Assembly (NCBI GenBank): GCA_964418585.1
Contig: CAYQMG010000045.1
Span: 1-64,000, forward strand
Direction of reading: 5' to 3'
Length of the DNA stretch: 64,000 nt
From: JAJRTE01 sp964418585
GTDB lineage: Bacteria; Myxococcota_A; UBA796; JAJRTE01
The position numbers and the translations under genes were made by a program. The notes beneath the pieces are model-generated. The model did no database searches. It was not told where the DNA came from and worked only from the letters and a program-made list of their open reading frames with translations. Positions 17,673-25,704 of the stretch are shown piece by piece; the stretch's first letter is position 1; each line of letters starts with the position of its first letter.

Positions 17673-18398
17673 CTAGTCACCCCTGCTCCCGGCACGCTCG
17701 CCACGGCCGGCCGTTCCAGTGGCTGCCGATTCCTCCATCCCGCTCAACGTGCTCAATTCGCCCATGGTCGGAAGCTCGGCCAGACTCCGGAGTCCGAACA
17801 TCCGCAGGAAATCACGCGTGGTCCCGTAGATCAAGGGACGACCGATGTCGTCCTTGCGGCCCAAAATCCGGACCAACCGCTTCTCGAGCAGGGTTCGGAG
17901 CACCGAACCGGATTCCACCCCACGCACAGCCTCCACTTCGGCCCTCGTCACCGGCTGCCGGTAGGCGATGATCGCGAGACACTCCAGCGCAGCGCGGCTC
18001 AGTCGAGGGGGACGGCTCTTGACCAGAGCACGCAGCCAGGGGGCCAAGTCGGCTCGAGTGCGAAACACCAGCCCACCTGCGACCTCCTTCAACACGATAC
18101 CACGACGCTCCAGCGAAAGGTCCGTTCTCAGCCGCTCGATCACCGACAGGAGTTCCTCGCGCTCCGCTCCCAGGATATCCCTGAGTTCCCGGAGGGTCAC
18201 CGGCCGCTCCGCCGCAAAGATCAGCGCTTCCACCACTGCCAGCCGCAAGTCTTCACCCATCTCAAGCCAGGGAGGCCGCTTCTCGTCTCGAGCCGAAACC
18301 CCCGGCACATCCGCCTGCGCCCCCGCCTGGACACCGGATGGTTCCGCCCCTCCTTCACCGGTGGAGATCAACCCTTCCATGTCGTGCGTGTTTTCCAT
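17673..18398 (-). CDS. scpB: segregation and condensation protein ScpB
   Basis: A 241-residue kleisin-associated subunit of the SMC-ScpAB condensin complex in chromosome segregation. The two winged-helix domains span about residues 45-205; family motifs include VEALIFAAERPVTL, VAGGLVFRT and LSRAALECLAIIAYRQPVTRAEV followed by IRGV-like VRGVES. An acidic/Gly-rich N-terminal extension of about 40 residues precedes the domain, and a start at residue 7 (ATG at 18380) is also possible. It is followed by the RluB-like gene as usual, but scpA is not immediately upstream, where 630 nt lack a convincing gene. Confidence 0.93.
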   Translation of the reverse strand: MENTHDMEGLISTGEGGAEPSGVQAGAQADVPGVSARDEKRPPWLEMGEDLRLAVVEALIFAAERPVTLRELRDILGAEREELLSVIERLRTDLSLERRGIVLKEVAGGLVFRTRADLAPWLRALVKSRPPRLSRAALECLAIIAYRQPVTRAEVEAVRGVESGSVLRTLLEKRLVRILGRKDDIGRPLIYGTTRDFLRMFGLRSLAELPTMGELSTLSGMEESAATGTAGRGERAGSRGD

Positions 18399-18989
18399 CG
18401 GGGTGCCAAGGTATCATCCCGCTCCATCAACGGCAACCGGAAGCTTCCCGAACGGGGCCCCCGGGTCGCCCTGGACCGGGTAGGTCGCCTCGAGACCGCC
18501 CGCGCTGGTTGCAGGCCAACTGTAGTTCAGGGCGCACGATTGTCAAGCAGGGGACCTGACGCGAGGAAGAAAAAAAGAGGGGACAGGGGTACTCGGTATC
18601 GCAGGGGATTTGAGTATAACCAGTGGAAGGGCGAAGAGAGCCCCCTGTCCGACAGGCCGGAGTGCCGCAGTGGTCGCGAGGCGACCGTGGACCGAACCGT
18701 TTCCTGGAATCACGCCTGCCATCGCTTCTCCCCGAGTCGGCCCTGTCGTCTCGCGCCGTCGGCCCATCGAAATGCGCGAGGGGCACTGGTTCGGGTCGGG
18801 GAACGAAGTGCTGGCGATTCTCCGACACCCTCTGAGGCGAGGAGGTACAAGCAGCATGCCAGGATGGGCGAGGGCGTGGGATTCTTTTCGATCTTGCCGG
18901 AAAACGCCGGGTCATTCCGGGTTGGCGGGGGGATTACCGCGGCAGGATTGAGCGGCGGTGCTGTAATCCGTCCAGTTCCACCGTACCGA
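18399..18989 (+). other. intergenic region with a widely spaced inverted repeat
   Basis: About 590 nt between scpB and the sigma-54 activator gene. Open frames on both strands (for example 18427-18915 minus) give arginine/proline-rich translations without a family or ribosome site. A perfect 9-bp inverted repeat, GGACAGGGG at 18581-18589 with CCCCTGTCC at 18642-18650, could fold if transcribed. Both neighbouring genes point left, so this is the upstream region of scpB and the downstream region of the regulator. Confidence 0.45.
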
Positions 18990-19026
18990 GTCCGGGAATT
19001 CCGGACAGAGTCCGAAAAAATCGGAC
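18990..19026 (-). terminator. tandem hairpins after the sigma-54 activator gene
   Basis: Two consecutive six-bp stems with five-nt loops: GTCCGG-GAATT-CCGGAC (18990-19006) and GTCCGA-AAAAA-TCGGAC (19010-19026). They lie directly below the stop codon of the gene ending at 19028. They share the GTCCG core and could end or protect that transcript. No long U tract follows, so classic intrinsic termination is uncertain. Confidence 0.45.
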
Positions 19027-19027
19027 G

Positions 19028-20437
19028 CTACCTCGGCACGACCATTCCGTGCACCTTGAGCAGTTCGTACAGACGCGACCGGGAGAGCCCGGAGATCTGA
19101 CAGGCGCGCTTGATGTCCGGGCCGACAAGGGTCATGAGGTCGCGGAGGTAGGCTCGCTCGGCCTGCCGAATGGCGTCCTTGCGGTATGTACGAAACGGGG
19201 GGAGTGAGCGGGCATGTTCGGGTGGGGGTTGGGCGTCATCCTCGACATGGGTGCTGGAGGCGACGGCGTTTCTTGCCACGAACACTCTGAGGTTGACGGG
19301 CAGGTGTCGAGCGAACAGGGTGTGCTCCCCGGCCGCGGCTGCGAGTGCGGACTCGAGGGTATTGACCAGCTCCCGGACGTTTCCGGGCCAGTCGTAGCGC
19401 ATGAGTGCTTCGAAGAAATCTGGAGAGAATCCCTTGATGGGGGAGCGATGGCGGGCGCAGAACTTGTGGAGGTGGTGGAGCACGATGGGACGGATGTCCT
19501 CGGGCCGTTCGCGGAGCGGGGGGAGGTGAATGGTCATGGATCGGATGCGGTAGAGGAGGTCCTCACGGAACCGTCCTTCGGCCACCATCTGGTCGAGGTC
19601 GCGATTGGTTGCGGCGATGAGTCGGAAGTCAGAGGATTCCTCGAGTTCGCCGCCGACCGGTCGGAAGCGGTGTTCCTGGAGGACCCTGAGAAAGACTTTC
19701 TGGATGGTGGGAGGGAGTTCTCCGATTTCGTCGAGGAAGAGTGTGCCGCGGTGGGCCTGCTTGACGAGTCCGGGGGCGGATCGATCTGCGCCGGTGTAGG
19801 CGCCGCGTGCATGGCCGAAGAGGAGGGATTCGGCGAGGGTGTCGGGGAGGGCGGCGCAGTCGACCACGATGAACGGGCCATCGGCTCGGCGGCTGTTGTC
19901 GTGGATGGCTCGAGACACGAGTTCTTTTCCGGTGCCTGTCTCGCCGGTGATGAGCACGTTGGCCTCGGTCACGGCCGCCTGGGCGAGCAGGTCGAAGCAG
20001 GCCTTCATGGGGGGGCTTTCTCCGACCAGTTCCGGGTGCTCGAGGGCGACGATGGGGGGGCGTTCCGAGCGCTCGCGCCGGTATTCGAGCACGCGGGTGA
20101 GCTGGAGGGCGGTATCCTTGAGAGAGACGGGTTTTTCGAGGTAGGCCCAGGCGCCGCTCTTGATGGCGAGTTCGGCCCCGTCCGGGTCTCCCTCCCCGGT
20201 GATGATGATCACTTCCGGAGATCCCCTGGATGCGCGCACATCCGGGATGGCGCTCAGCCCGTTGCCGTCCGGAAGTTGAACGTCCAGCAAGACCACATCG
20301 AACGTCTGTTTTCGGAGGCGATCGAACCCGTCGTGGAGCGAGAGGGCGTATTCGGCCTCGTGCTTCATCATCTGCAGGTGCCGGTGCATCATCTCACACA
20401 GCATCAGATCGTCATCGATCACCAGAACGCGTCCCAT
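19028..20437 (-). CDS. sigma-54-dependent response regulator (NtrC family)
   Basis: A 469-residue activator. The receiver (residues 1-120) has IDDD, phosphoacceptor in LLDVQLPDGNG and Lys in LEKPVSL. The AAA+ domain (about 140-375) has Walker A GETGTGKE, the sigma-54 contact loop GAYTGAD (GAFTGA variant), Walker B LFLDEIGE and WPGNVREL. A Fis-type helix-turn-helix ends the protein (ACQISGLSRSRLYELL). The ATG at 20437 follows GGGGGAGGAAAC; an in-frame upstream extension to 20707 is rejected. No partner kinase gene is adjacent. Its target promoters are unknown. Confidence 0.95.
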   Translation of the reverse strand: MGRVLVIDDDLMLCEMMHRHLQMMKHEAEYALSLHDGFDRLRKQTFDVVLLDVQLPDGNGLSAIPDVRASRGSPEVIIITGEGDPDGAELAIKSGAWAYLEKPVSLKDTALQLTRVLEYRRERSERPPIVALEHPELVGESPPMKACFDLLAQAAVTEANVLITGETGTGKELVSRAIHDNSRRADGPFIVVDCAALPDTLAESLLFGHARGAYTGADRSAPGLVKQAHRGTLFLDEIGELPPTIQKVFLRVLQEHRFRPVGGELEESSDFRLIAATNRDLDQMVAEGRFREDLLYRIRSMTIHLPPLRERPEDIRPIVLHHLHKFCARHRSPIKGFSPDFFEALMRYDWPGNVRELVNTLESALAAAAGEHTLFARHLPVNLRVFVARNAVASSTHVEDDAQPPPEHARSLPPFRTYRKDAIRQAERAYLRDLMTLVGPDIKRACQISGLSRSRLYELLKVHGMVVPR

Positions 20438-20779
20438 CCCTGTTTCCTCCCCCACGGGCCGGTTTCCGATTCGGGAATCCGGCTTCATCGAACAGATCAG
20501 CGGTGTTCCCGCTCCCCGCGAGACACGGTTGTCCATCTTAGCGCCGCCCACAGGTCCTTGCAAGCGTGCACGAGCGTTCCCGGAGACGCGGGGGCCGGCC
20601 AGTCTCGAGGTCCCCTCCGGGAAAGAGGTACCGGCCGACGCCTCCGAGACCGGGCACCGGGCCGCCCGCCACGTCTCGCCTCCAGTTGTTGACACCTCGA
20701 GCACCAACCCGTTACCATGCCCGCGTGCGTCTCCTGCGCATTGCGGCGAACACGGAAACCTGGTGATGGAGACCCGGGC

Positions 20780-22438
20780 ATGCGGCCAGCAACCGCCCTT
20801 CCCTTGCCGATGCTCTTTTGGCTTGCGTCCGTTCTGTGGTCAGCGCTCCCGTCGTGCCAGCCCGAGGACACTTCGCCGGTGCTGGAGGTGGGGTTCGTGC
20901 TCCCCGAAGATTCGAGTTTCCTCGGGGAGGTGTCCACGTACACGGCTCAAGTCACCTACTCCGGCGGGGAAAAGAACGGCATGCTCCTCGAGACCACGTT
21001 CCCGGCCGGGTCTGTGGACGCGGTGTTCGACGGCCTTCCCCCCACCGGTGAAGGCGAAACGGTGCAGATCCACGTGGAAGGACACGCGACCGGGGACGGG
21101 GCGGAAGCGCCGGTCATTACACGGGCCACGTCCGGACCGCTGACCCTTGCGGCGGGGAGTGCAACCCGGGTAAGGCTTTTCCTCGGGCAGGTCGGGGCGG
21201 TCAACATGCTGGTATCGCGGTTGCCTACCGGCGCAATGGGCCAGGTCGCGGTCAGCTTTCCAGACGGCACCACCTTGATTGCCGGCGGGATGGACAGGAG
21301 CGGCAACCTGACGCCGGACACCACCTGGTTCGACGACGGCTTCACAGGGCTCGAGTTCGGGCTGGTGACGCCGGGTCCCCCTCTTTCGACGCCTCGAATG
21401 CACCACGTGGCAGCGCTCCTGGATGAATCCGGGCAAGACGGCCCTGTGCAGGCCGCGCTCCTGGGCGGAGACACGTTTGAACGCTTGACGCTCACCGATG
21501 TGGAGGGCCTCCAGGTTCCGAGTATCGACCTGGGCGGCCCGGCTCCCCTGGCATCGGTGGAAACCCTGACGCCGGGTGCCGACGGGTTCGAGGCCGGTCC
21601 CCCGCTCCGGTCGCCTCGAGCGTACGCCACGGCCTTGCAACCTTCCTCGTCCACGGTGCTCCTCTGTGGAGGGATCGAGTCCCAGGAAGGAAGTTCTGCG
21701 ATTTCCGATACCTGTGAGCACTGGCGCGCCGATGGCACCACCAACACTTTCGGCCTTCACTACCGCCGCGTGCTCCATCAGGCGACGTGGCTTCGGAGCG
21801 GTGAGGTACTGCTGACCGGCGGGACATCGGAGCCCTTGCTGTCGCCGGAATCCCTGTTGCTCGAGAACGAGGTGTTCGATCCGGAGGCGCCCTCCCCTTC
21901 TCGTGCCGGCTTCCTCCTCTATCCGAGGGTGGGCCACCAGGCGGTGGTCATTCCGGGCACGGACGGCGAAGTGCTTGTGACCGGGGGGTACACTCGAGAA
22001 CCGACCCCATCAGGCGCGGCGTTCCGCCTCACCCTTGCGGAATACGCGGAGATCTACCAGCCGGAAAGCGCGTCCTCCCGGCCGTTCGTCCGAGGTCCGG
22101 CCATGCAGTGCCCCCGAGCATTTCACAAGGCTGTTCCGGTCGGCGACGGGTTGGTGCTCATCGTGGGCGGAATCGGGGCCGATGGTCACAGCTTGCCCCC
22201 GCCCGAACTCTATGATCACCTTGCCAATGATGGAGCAGGCGCTTTCCTTCTCCTGGACGACTCGGATACCCTGTGCGGACAGGGGGTGGAGGCGTCCGGC
22301 CCACTCCTCTCCGTGAACGGCCCCACGGCCTCGAGGCTCAGTACCGGGGACGTGTTGATTGGGGGTGGAGACTGGAACCCTGGCAACGGCGGGGGTGCTG
22401 ACGATGCAGGGCTGGCCGTGTTCGTTGCACCGCGGTAG
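20780..22438 (+). CDS. Kelch-like beta-propeller lipoprotein
   Basis: A 552-residue exported protein. It starts with a signal sequence ending in a lipobox-like ALPSC (Cys near residue 26). The first about 130 residues resemble a DUF4382/Ig-like module. After this come five or six degenerate Kelch-type repeats, each with an R-x-x-H/A stretch followed by a double glycine (TLIAGGMD, VLLCGGIES, VLLTGGTSE, VLVTGGYTR, VLIVGGIGA). Such propellers usually sit on the cell surface and bind sugars or proteins. Similar proteins are common in Myxococcota. The ATG at 20780 follows GGAG; it is divergent from the regulator at 20437. Confidence 0.8.
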   Translation: MRPATALPLPMLFWLASVLWSALPSCQPEDTSPVLEVGFVLPEDSSFLGEVSTYTAQVTYSGGEKNGMLLETTFPAGSVDAVFDGLPPTGEGETVQIHVEGHATGDGAEAPVITRATSGPLTLAAGSATRVRLFLGQVGAVNMLVSRLPTGAMGQVAVSFPDGTTLIAGGMDRSGNLTPDTTWFDDGFTGLEFGLVTPGPPLSTPRMHHVAALLDESGQDGPVQAALLGGDTFERLTLTDVEGLQVPSIDLGGPAPLASVETLTPGADGFEAGPPLRSPRAYATALQPSSSTVLLCGGIESQEGSSAISDTCEHWRADGTTNTFGLHYRRVLHQATWLRSGEVLLTGGTSEPLLSPESLLLENEVFDPEAPSPSRAGFLLYPRVGHQAVVIPGTDGEVLVTGGYTREPTPSGAAFRLTLAEYAEIYQPESASSRPFVRGPAMQCPRAFHKAVPVGDGLVLIVGGIGADGHSLPPPELYDHLANDGAGAFLLLDDSDTLCGQGVEASGPLLSVNGPTASRLSTGDVLIGGGDWNPGNGGGADDAGLAVFVAPR

Positions 22439-22504
22439 AGGAGACCGAAGTCGGCGGGCCGAGACCTTCCACCTCCTGCACGGGACCTCCGGGTGAACGC
22501 GCGG

Positions 22505-22879
22505 TCAGCGGGCATACTCGGCGACCGCGTCACAGGCGTTGTCCGTGCCGCTCTTGAGGCGGAGGTTGGTGAGGATGACCTCGTCGGTCTGGAGCTTGCA
22601 CTGCTCGTCCTGCTGCGAGGTGATGTCCTCGTAGGCGCGACGACACTGGACGAGTTCGTCGTCCGAGAACGGCACGCCGCAGGAATCGAACACGTCGGCC
22701 ATGCGGTCACAAAGTTTCTGGCACTCGTTCTTGCAAGCAACGCTGAACAGGGCGCTAGCCGCCAGGAGCGCAAGGACCGCCGGAGACCGCCAACGCCTGG
22801 GTGCAGCCGTGCTGAAGTGCGTCGCACCAGGGAGCGTCTCCAGTTTCGGCGAGTTGCCGGAATTTTCTGCACAGGTCAC
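22505..22879 (-). CDS. small Cys-rich lipoprotein, paralogue of the overlapping upstream gene
   Basis: About 124 residues. A hydrophobic stretch ending in FSVAC forms a lipoprotein signal; the mature part begins CKNECQKLCDRM and contains at least seven more cysteines. I do not recognise a named family. The start is uncertain: no ATG lies near the signal peptide, so the GTG at 22879 is taken. ATG at 22981 in the same frame is the other option. The gene overlaps the end of the next gene upstream by more than 100 nt in another frame. The shared CQ[RK]LC[ED] motif shows that the two are related. Confidence 0.6.
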   Translation of the reverse strand: MTCAENSGNSPKLETLPGATHFSTAAPRRWRSPAVLALLAASALFSVACKNECQKLCDRMADVFDSCGVPFSDDELVQCRRAYEDITSQQDEQCKLQTDEVILTNLRLKSGTDNACDAVAEYAR

Positions 22880-23261
22880 GCCGTTGCTCGTAATCTCGCT
22901 CACGTGTGTCCACCACTGCGTCGAAATCCCTGAGAAGAGCTTCGAAGCAGGTTGCCTTGCAACAGGATCGTAGCTCGTCACAGGTGGGATTCAAGAAGTC
23001 TTGCTCACACCGCCTGGCCTCGTAGTCAGCTTGCTGCCTCAGATTCTGCGGATCGCTGGTGCCAGGCTCGCAGCGGTCCGGATGGTATCGGTCGTGCGCT
23101 GCGAACAGGGCGCACCGGAGGTCCATCTGGTAAAAGGACTCGCACAGACGTTGACACCGGTTGGGGGTGCAGGCCATCCAGCTCGAGCAGAGCGAGAGGA
23201 TTGCGAGCGGTACCAGGTAGCGAGGCCACGGCACGACGGCACCCTCCACGGGCCGGTTCAT
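22755..23261 (-). CDS. Cys-rich lipoprotein of unknown function
   Basis: A 168-residue exported protein with a signal sequence (PRYLVPLAILSLCSSWMAC, lipidated Cys near residue 31). The mature part begins CTPNRCQRLCESFY and holds about twelve more cysteines in pairs (CDELRSCCKATC), suggesting a disulfide-stabilised periplasmic or surface protein. The ATG at 23261 directly precedes the signal. Its mature N-terminus matches that of the overlapping downstream gene, so this is probably a duplicated pair. It is divergent from the radical SAM gene at 23494. Confidence 0.7.
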   Translation of the reverse strand: MNRPVEGAVVPWPRYLVPLAILSLCSSWMACTPNRCQRLCESFYQMDLRCALFAAHDRYHPDRCEPGTSDPQNLRQQADYEARRCEQDFLNPTCDELRSCCKATCFEALLRDFDAVVDTRERDYEQRRDLCRKFRQLAETGDAPWCDALQHGCTQALAVSGGPCAPGG

Positions 23262-23409
23262 GGGCTGGGCAGGCCCGGACGCAAGGGCGCGGGGTTGCCC
23301 CGAATGGAGACACGGGCCGATTCGGCCGGCGGAGTACCGGCAAGGTCGACCGCCCATTCGGGGGGAATTCTGTCACGACGCCTGTCAGGCGTCAAGCCTG
23401 TCATCCTCC

Positions 23410-23438
23410 TCGACGGACCTGGGAGGCGCTGGTATACT
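23410..23438 (+). promoter_or_regulatory. possible promoter of the radical SAM gene
   Basis: TCGACG (23410-23415), 17-nt spacer, TATACT (23433-23438), ending 55 nt before the ATG at 23494. The -10 is good and the -35 is one base from TTGACG. Support is by similarity to consensus only. Confidence 0.35.
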
Positions 23439-23493
23439 TCAAATTCGATTCGTGAATCATGCCTGGTCCGGCGCAAGGTGGCTCGAAGGGGCG

Positions 23494-24327
23494 ATGAGGG
23501 AACCCATTCACTGCGGCGTGTTGCAGATCGAACCGACCGACGTGTGCAACCTTCGGTGCCGGATGTGCGCCCCTCAGCTCGAGGCGTCGAGGACCGTGCA
23601 CGGGTCGGTTCCCAAGGGGTACATGTCCCTGTCCGTGCTGCGCCGGATTGTGGAGGGCATTGCACGCAGTCCCGTGCGGTTCGACCACCTGATCTTTCAG
23701 TGGCTGGGGGAACCGACCCTGCACCCGCGCCTGGTGGACATGGTGAGCCTGTGTCACGAGCGTATCCGGGACCGCTTCGACTACTTCCGGATCGACACGA
23801 ACGGGGTGGCACTGACCCCCGAGAAGATAGACGGACTGGTGGAGATCTACGAGCGGGATCGCGGGTTTCCGCTGCTTATCGTCTTCTCTCTGGACGCGGT
23901 GACCGAGGCCACTTACCGACGGGTGAAAGGAGCGCCTCGAGGTACCTTTTCACGGGTCCTGAAGCACATTGATCACCTGCTGGACCGGCGGGCGGCGTTG
24001 AAGGGGGAGCCGGTGAACCTGAACCTGGAGTTTCAGTTCGTGCTCCAGGGCGGGAATGCGCACGAGACGCGGGCGTTCCTGGAGTACTGGGACCAATACC
24101 TGGCCGAGGGGCGACGAGGGGTCGGGTACAACGAGGTGATGATCAAACGCCTCAGCGTGGCGGCAGGAGGGGAAGGGCAACGGCGGGCGGACGAACTTTA
24201 CGACGAGACGATGCGGATTTTTGGGATCCGGCCGTTCGACAAGCCGCACATTCACCTGGCGACCTGGAAGGACAGGACATGGGAACGGGACGTCGCCCCT
24301 GCCCGGGGCTCTGGAAAACCCCTGTAA
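23494..24327 (+). CDS. radical SAM protein, N-terminal part (frame broken before the SPASM domain)
   Basis: 277 residues. The S-adenosylmethionine/4Fe-4S motif CNLRCRMC gives Cys18, Cys22 and Cys25, followed by WLGEPTLHP (the GEP motif) and FSLDAVTEATYRRVKG. The core is complete, but the frame ends in a random-looking tail just where a C-terminal SPASM cluster domain should begin. That domain is intact in another frame at 24279-24617. Restoring one C to the CCCC run at 24296-24299 would join the two halves seamlessly (RDVAPCPGLWKTPVIRWDG). Such enzymes modify peptides or other substrates. The start follows AAGGGG. Its closest relative in the window is the second half of the 31494-33821 protein. 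Confidence 0.85.
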   Translation: MREPIHCGVLQIEPTDVCNLRCRMCAPQLEASRTVHGSVPKGYMSLSVLRRIVEGIARSPVRFDHLIFQWLGEPTLHPRLVDMVSLCHERIRDRFDYFRIDTNGVALTPEKIDGLVEIYERDRGFPLLIVFSLDAVTEATYRRVKGAPRGTFSRVLKHIDHLLDRRAALKGEPVNLNLEFQFVLQGGNAHETRAFLEYWDQYLAEGRRGVGYNEVMIKRLSVAAGGEGQRRADELYDETMRIFGIRPFDKPHIHLATWKDRTWERDVAPARGSGKPL

Positions 24328-24617
24328 TCCGATGGGATGGCCAGCTCACCGTATGCTGCGCGGATGTGCGGGGCCAGATCGAGGTCGGCAACGTGGCAGA
24401 GGCAGACTTTGACACACTCTGGAATGGACCGCGCATGACCCGGTACCGTATCTGGCACATTCTGGGCCAGTTTGACCGCATGCCTCTGTGCGCCGGTTGC
24501 GGTGGCATCAACTTCTATCGAATGACCGATGACGAAATTCGGGCCTATCTTGCCCGGATTGGTCGTCTGGACCTGTTTCCTCGCTATCTCGCCCGCATGA
24601 AGGAGGCGGGGGAATAG
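24279..24617 (+). CDS. SPASM-domain part of the frameshifted radical SAM protein
   Basis: 112 residues that carry the auxiliary-cluster domain missing from the preceding frame: CPGLWKTPVIRWDG, the CC of LTVCCADVRG and the CAGCGG motif near the end. It overlaps the previous frame by 49 nt and opens with an ATG after AGGAC, so independent translation or ribosomal frameshifting is conceivable. A one-base loss in a C run, whether real mutation or sequencing error, is the simplest reading. The TonB-like gene follows after 9 nt. Confidence 0.75.
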   Translation: MGTGRRPCPGLWKTPVIRWDGQLTVCCADVRGQIEVGNVAEADFDTLWNGPRMTRYRIWHILGQFDRMPLCAGCGGINFYRMTDDEIRAYLARIGRLDLFPRYLARMKEAGE

Positions 24618-24626
24618 GCGGAACTC

Positions 24627-25649
24627 ATGGGGACCTCGCCAACCGATCCCGACGATCGTTTCCTGCTGTGGGTGGGGTTTTCCGCGCTGCTCCATCTGGC
24701 TGTTGCCGCCGCACTGCCAGGTCCGGGAACGGGGTTGACCGTCCAGCAGGCGGATTTCACGGTGCAGTGGGTGGCGCTCGCCACCCCTGTCCCGGCGGCT
24801 GCGTTTCCGAGGCATGAGGAGACCGCGGAGCCGGAGGCGACCGTGGCGACGGCGCCGAAGCAGGTGGACCGCGCGCCCTCGGTACCGCGGGGTTCGCGCC
24901 AACCGAATGTCCGTGCGAACGCGGGTCGGCCGGAGCCGAGGCAGTCGGATTCGGCCGAGGTATCTGCAGGGAAACTGCCGGAGGCGGTGCTGTCTCCAGA
25001 GCGTTGGCCGGGGCTGTCCATGCGTGCGACCGACTCGAAGTTGGGGAGCGCGGGAGGGGATCGGCGTGGGGAGGGATCGGATGGCTCTGGATGGGGCGAC
25101 GGGACCGGCCGCGGCACGGGGTTGGTTCCGATTCCTGTGGTGGAACGGCGTATCGAGGAGGAGGGGCGGCGCGTTGTGGCCCGGGATCGCGTGGCTCGAG
25201 GCCTGGTTTCTCCGGAATTGAACGCAGTGTCGACCCGCATGGAGTCTGAATGGCGGGTGACCCACGAGGACCTGCAGCGGTGGCCGGTACGCCCGGAGAC
25301 TCGAGTGGAGTACTACACGCCGGAGGGAGCGGGTGAGGATGTGCCGGCCACATCCTGCACATACCAGCGTTACTCGCTGGCCCGGGTGCGGGTGACCATC
25401 GACCGGGACGGGTCGCTGGTATCGTCCGAGATCGTCCGGTCCTCGGGCAGCCGCCGGCTGAACCGGGAGGTGCTGGACCTGGTACGCAAGTCGGCTCCGT
25501 TTCCGCCGCCACCCGAGTACGAACTGGATGCCTCGGGCACGGTATCCGGGGTGTGGGATGTGGGGGTGAGAGACTACAGTCGATCGTCCTGCTTCTTTTT
25601 TCACCGCAGCAAGGTAGTCAAGGACATCGTGTTCCTGGGTTCCTACTGA
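24627..25649 (+). CDS. TonB-family energy-transducer-like protein
   Basis: 340 residues. One N-terminal membrane helix (about residues 12-30) is followed by a long Pro/Glu/Arg/Gly-rich periplasmic spacer. The C-terminal domain (about 255-325) reads VRVTIDRDGSLVSSEIVRSS and PFPPPPEY, the TonB C-terminal pattern. Unusually, the C-terminus contains several cysteines. TonB proteins transmit inner-membrane energy to outer-membrane receptors; exbB/exbD are not adjacent and the receptor at 49.9 kb is a possible client. The ATG at 24627 lies 9 nt after the radical SAM/SPASM stop, suggesting one operon. Confidence 0.82.
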   Translation: MGTSPTDPDDRFLLWVGFSALLHLAVAAALPGPGTGLTVQQADFTVQWVALATPVPAAAFPRHEETAEPEATVATAPKQVDRAPSVPRGSRQPNVRANAGRPEPRQSDSAEVSAGKLPEAVLSPERWPGLSMRATDSKLGSAGGDRRGEGSDGSGWGDGTGRGTGLVPIPVVERRIEEEGRRVVARDRVARGLVSPELNAVSTRMESEWRVTHEDLQRWPVRPETRVEYYTPEGAGEDVPATSCTYQRYSLARVRVTIDRDGSLVSSEIVRSSGSRRLNREVLDLVRKSAPFPPPPEYELDASGTVSGVWDVGVRDYSRSSCFFFHRSKVVKDIVFLGSY

Positions 25650-25704
25650 GAGATGGCGCCGGGCCGGGAACCGATACCGGGTGACAAGAAGGGGGAGGTC
25701 GCGG

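Noticed and set aside
18427..18915. 162-codon minus-strand frame upstream of scpB, considered as scpA
   Set aside because: Arg/Pro/Ser-rich with no ScpA-like motif or ribosome site.
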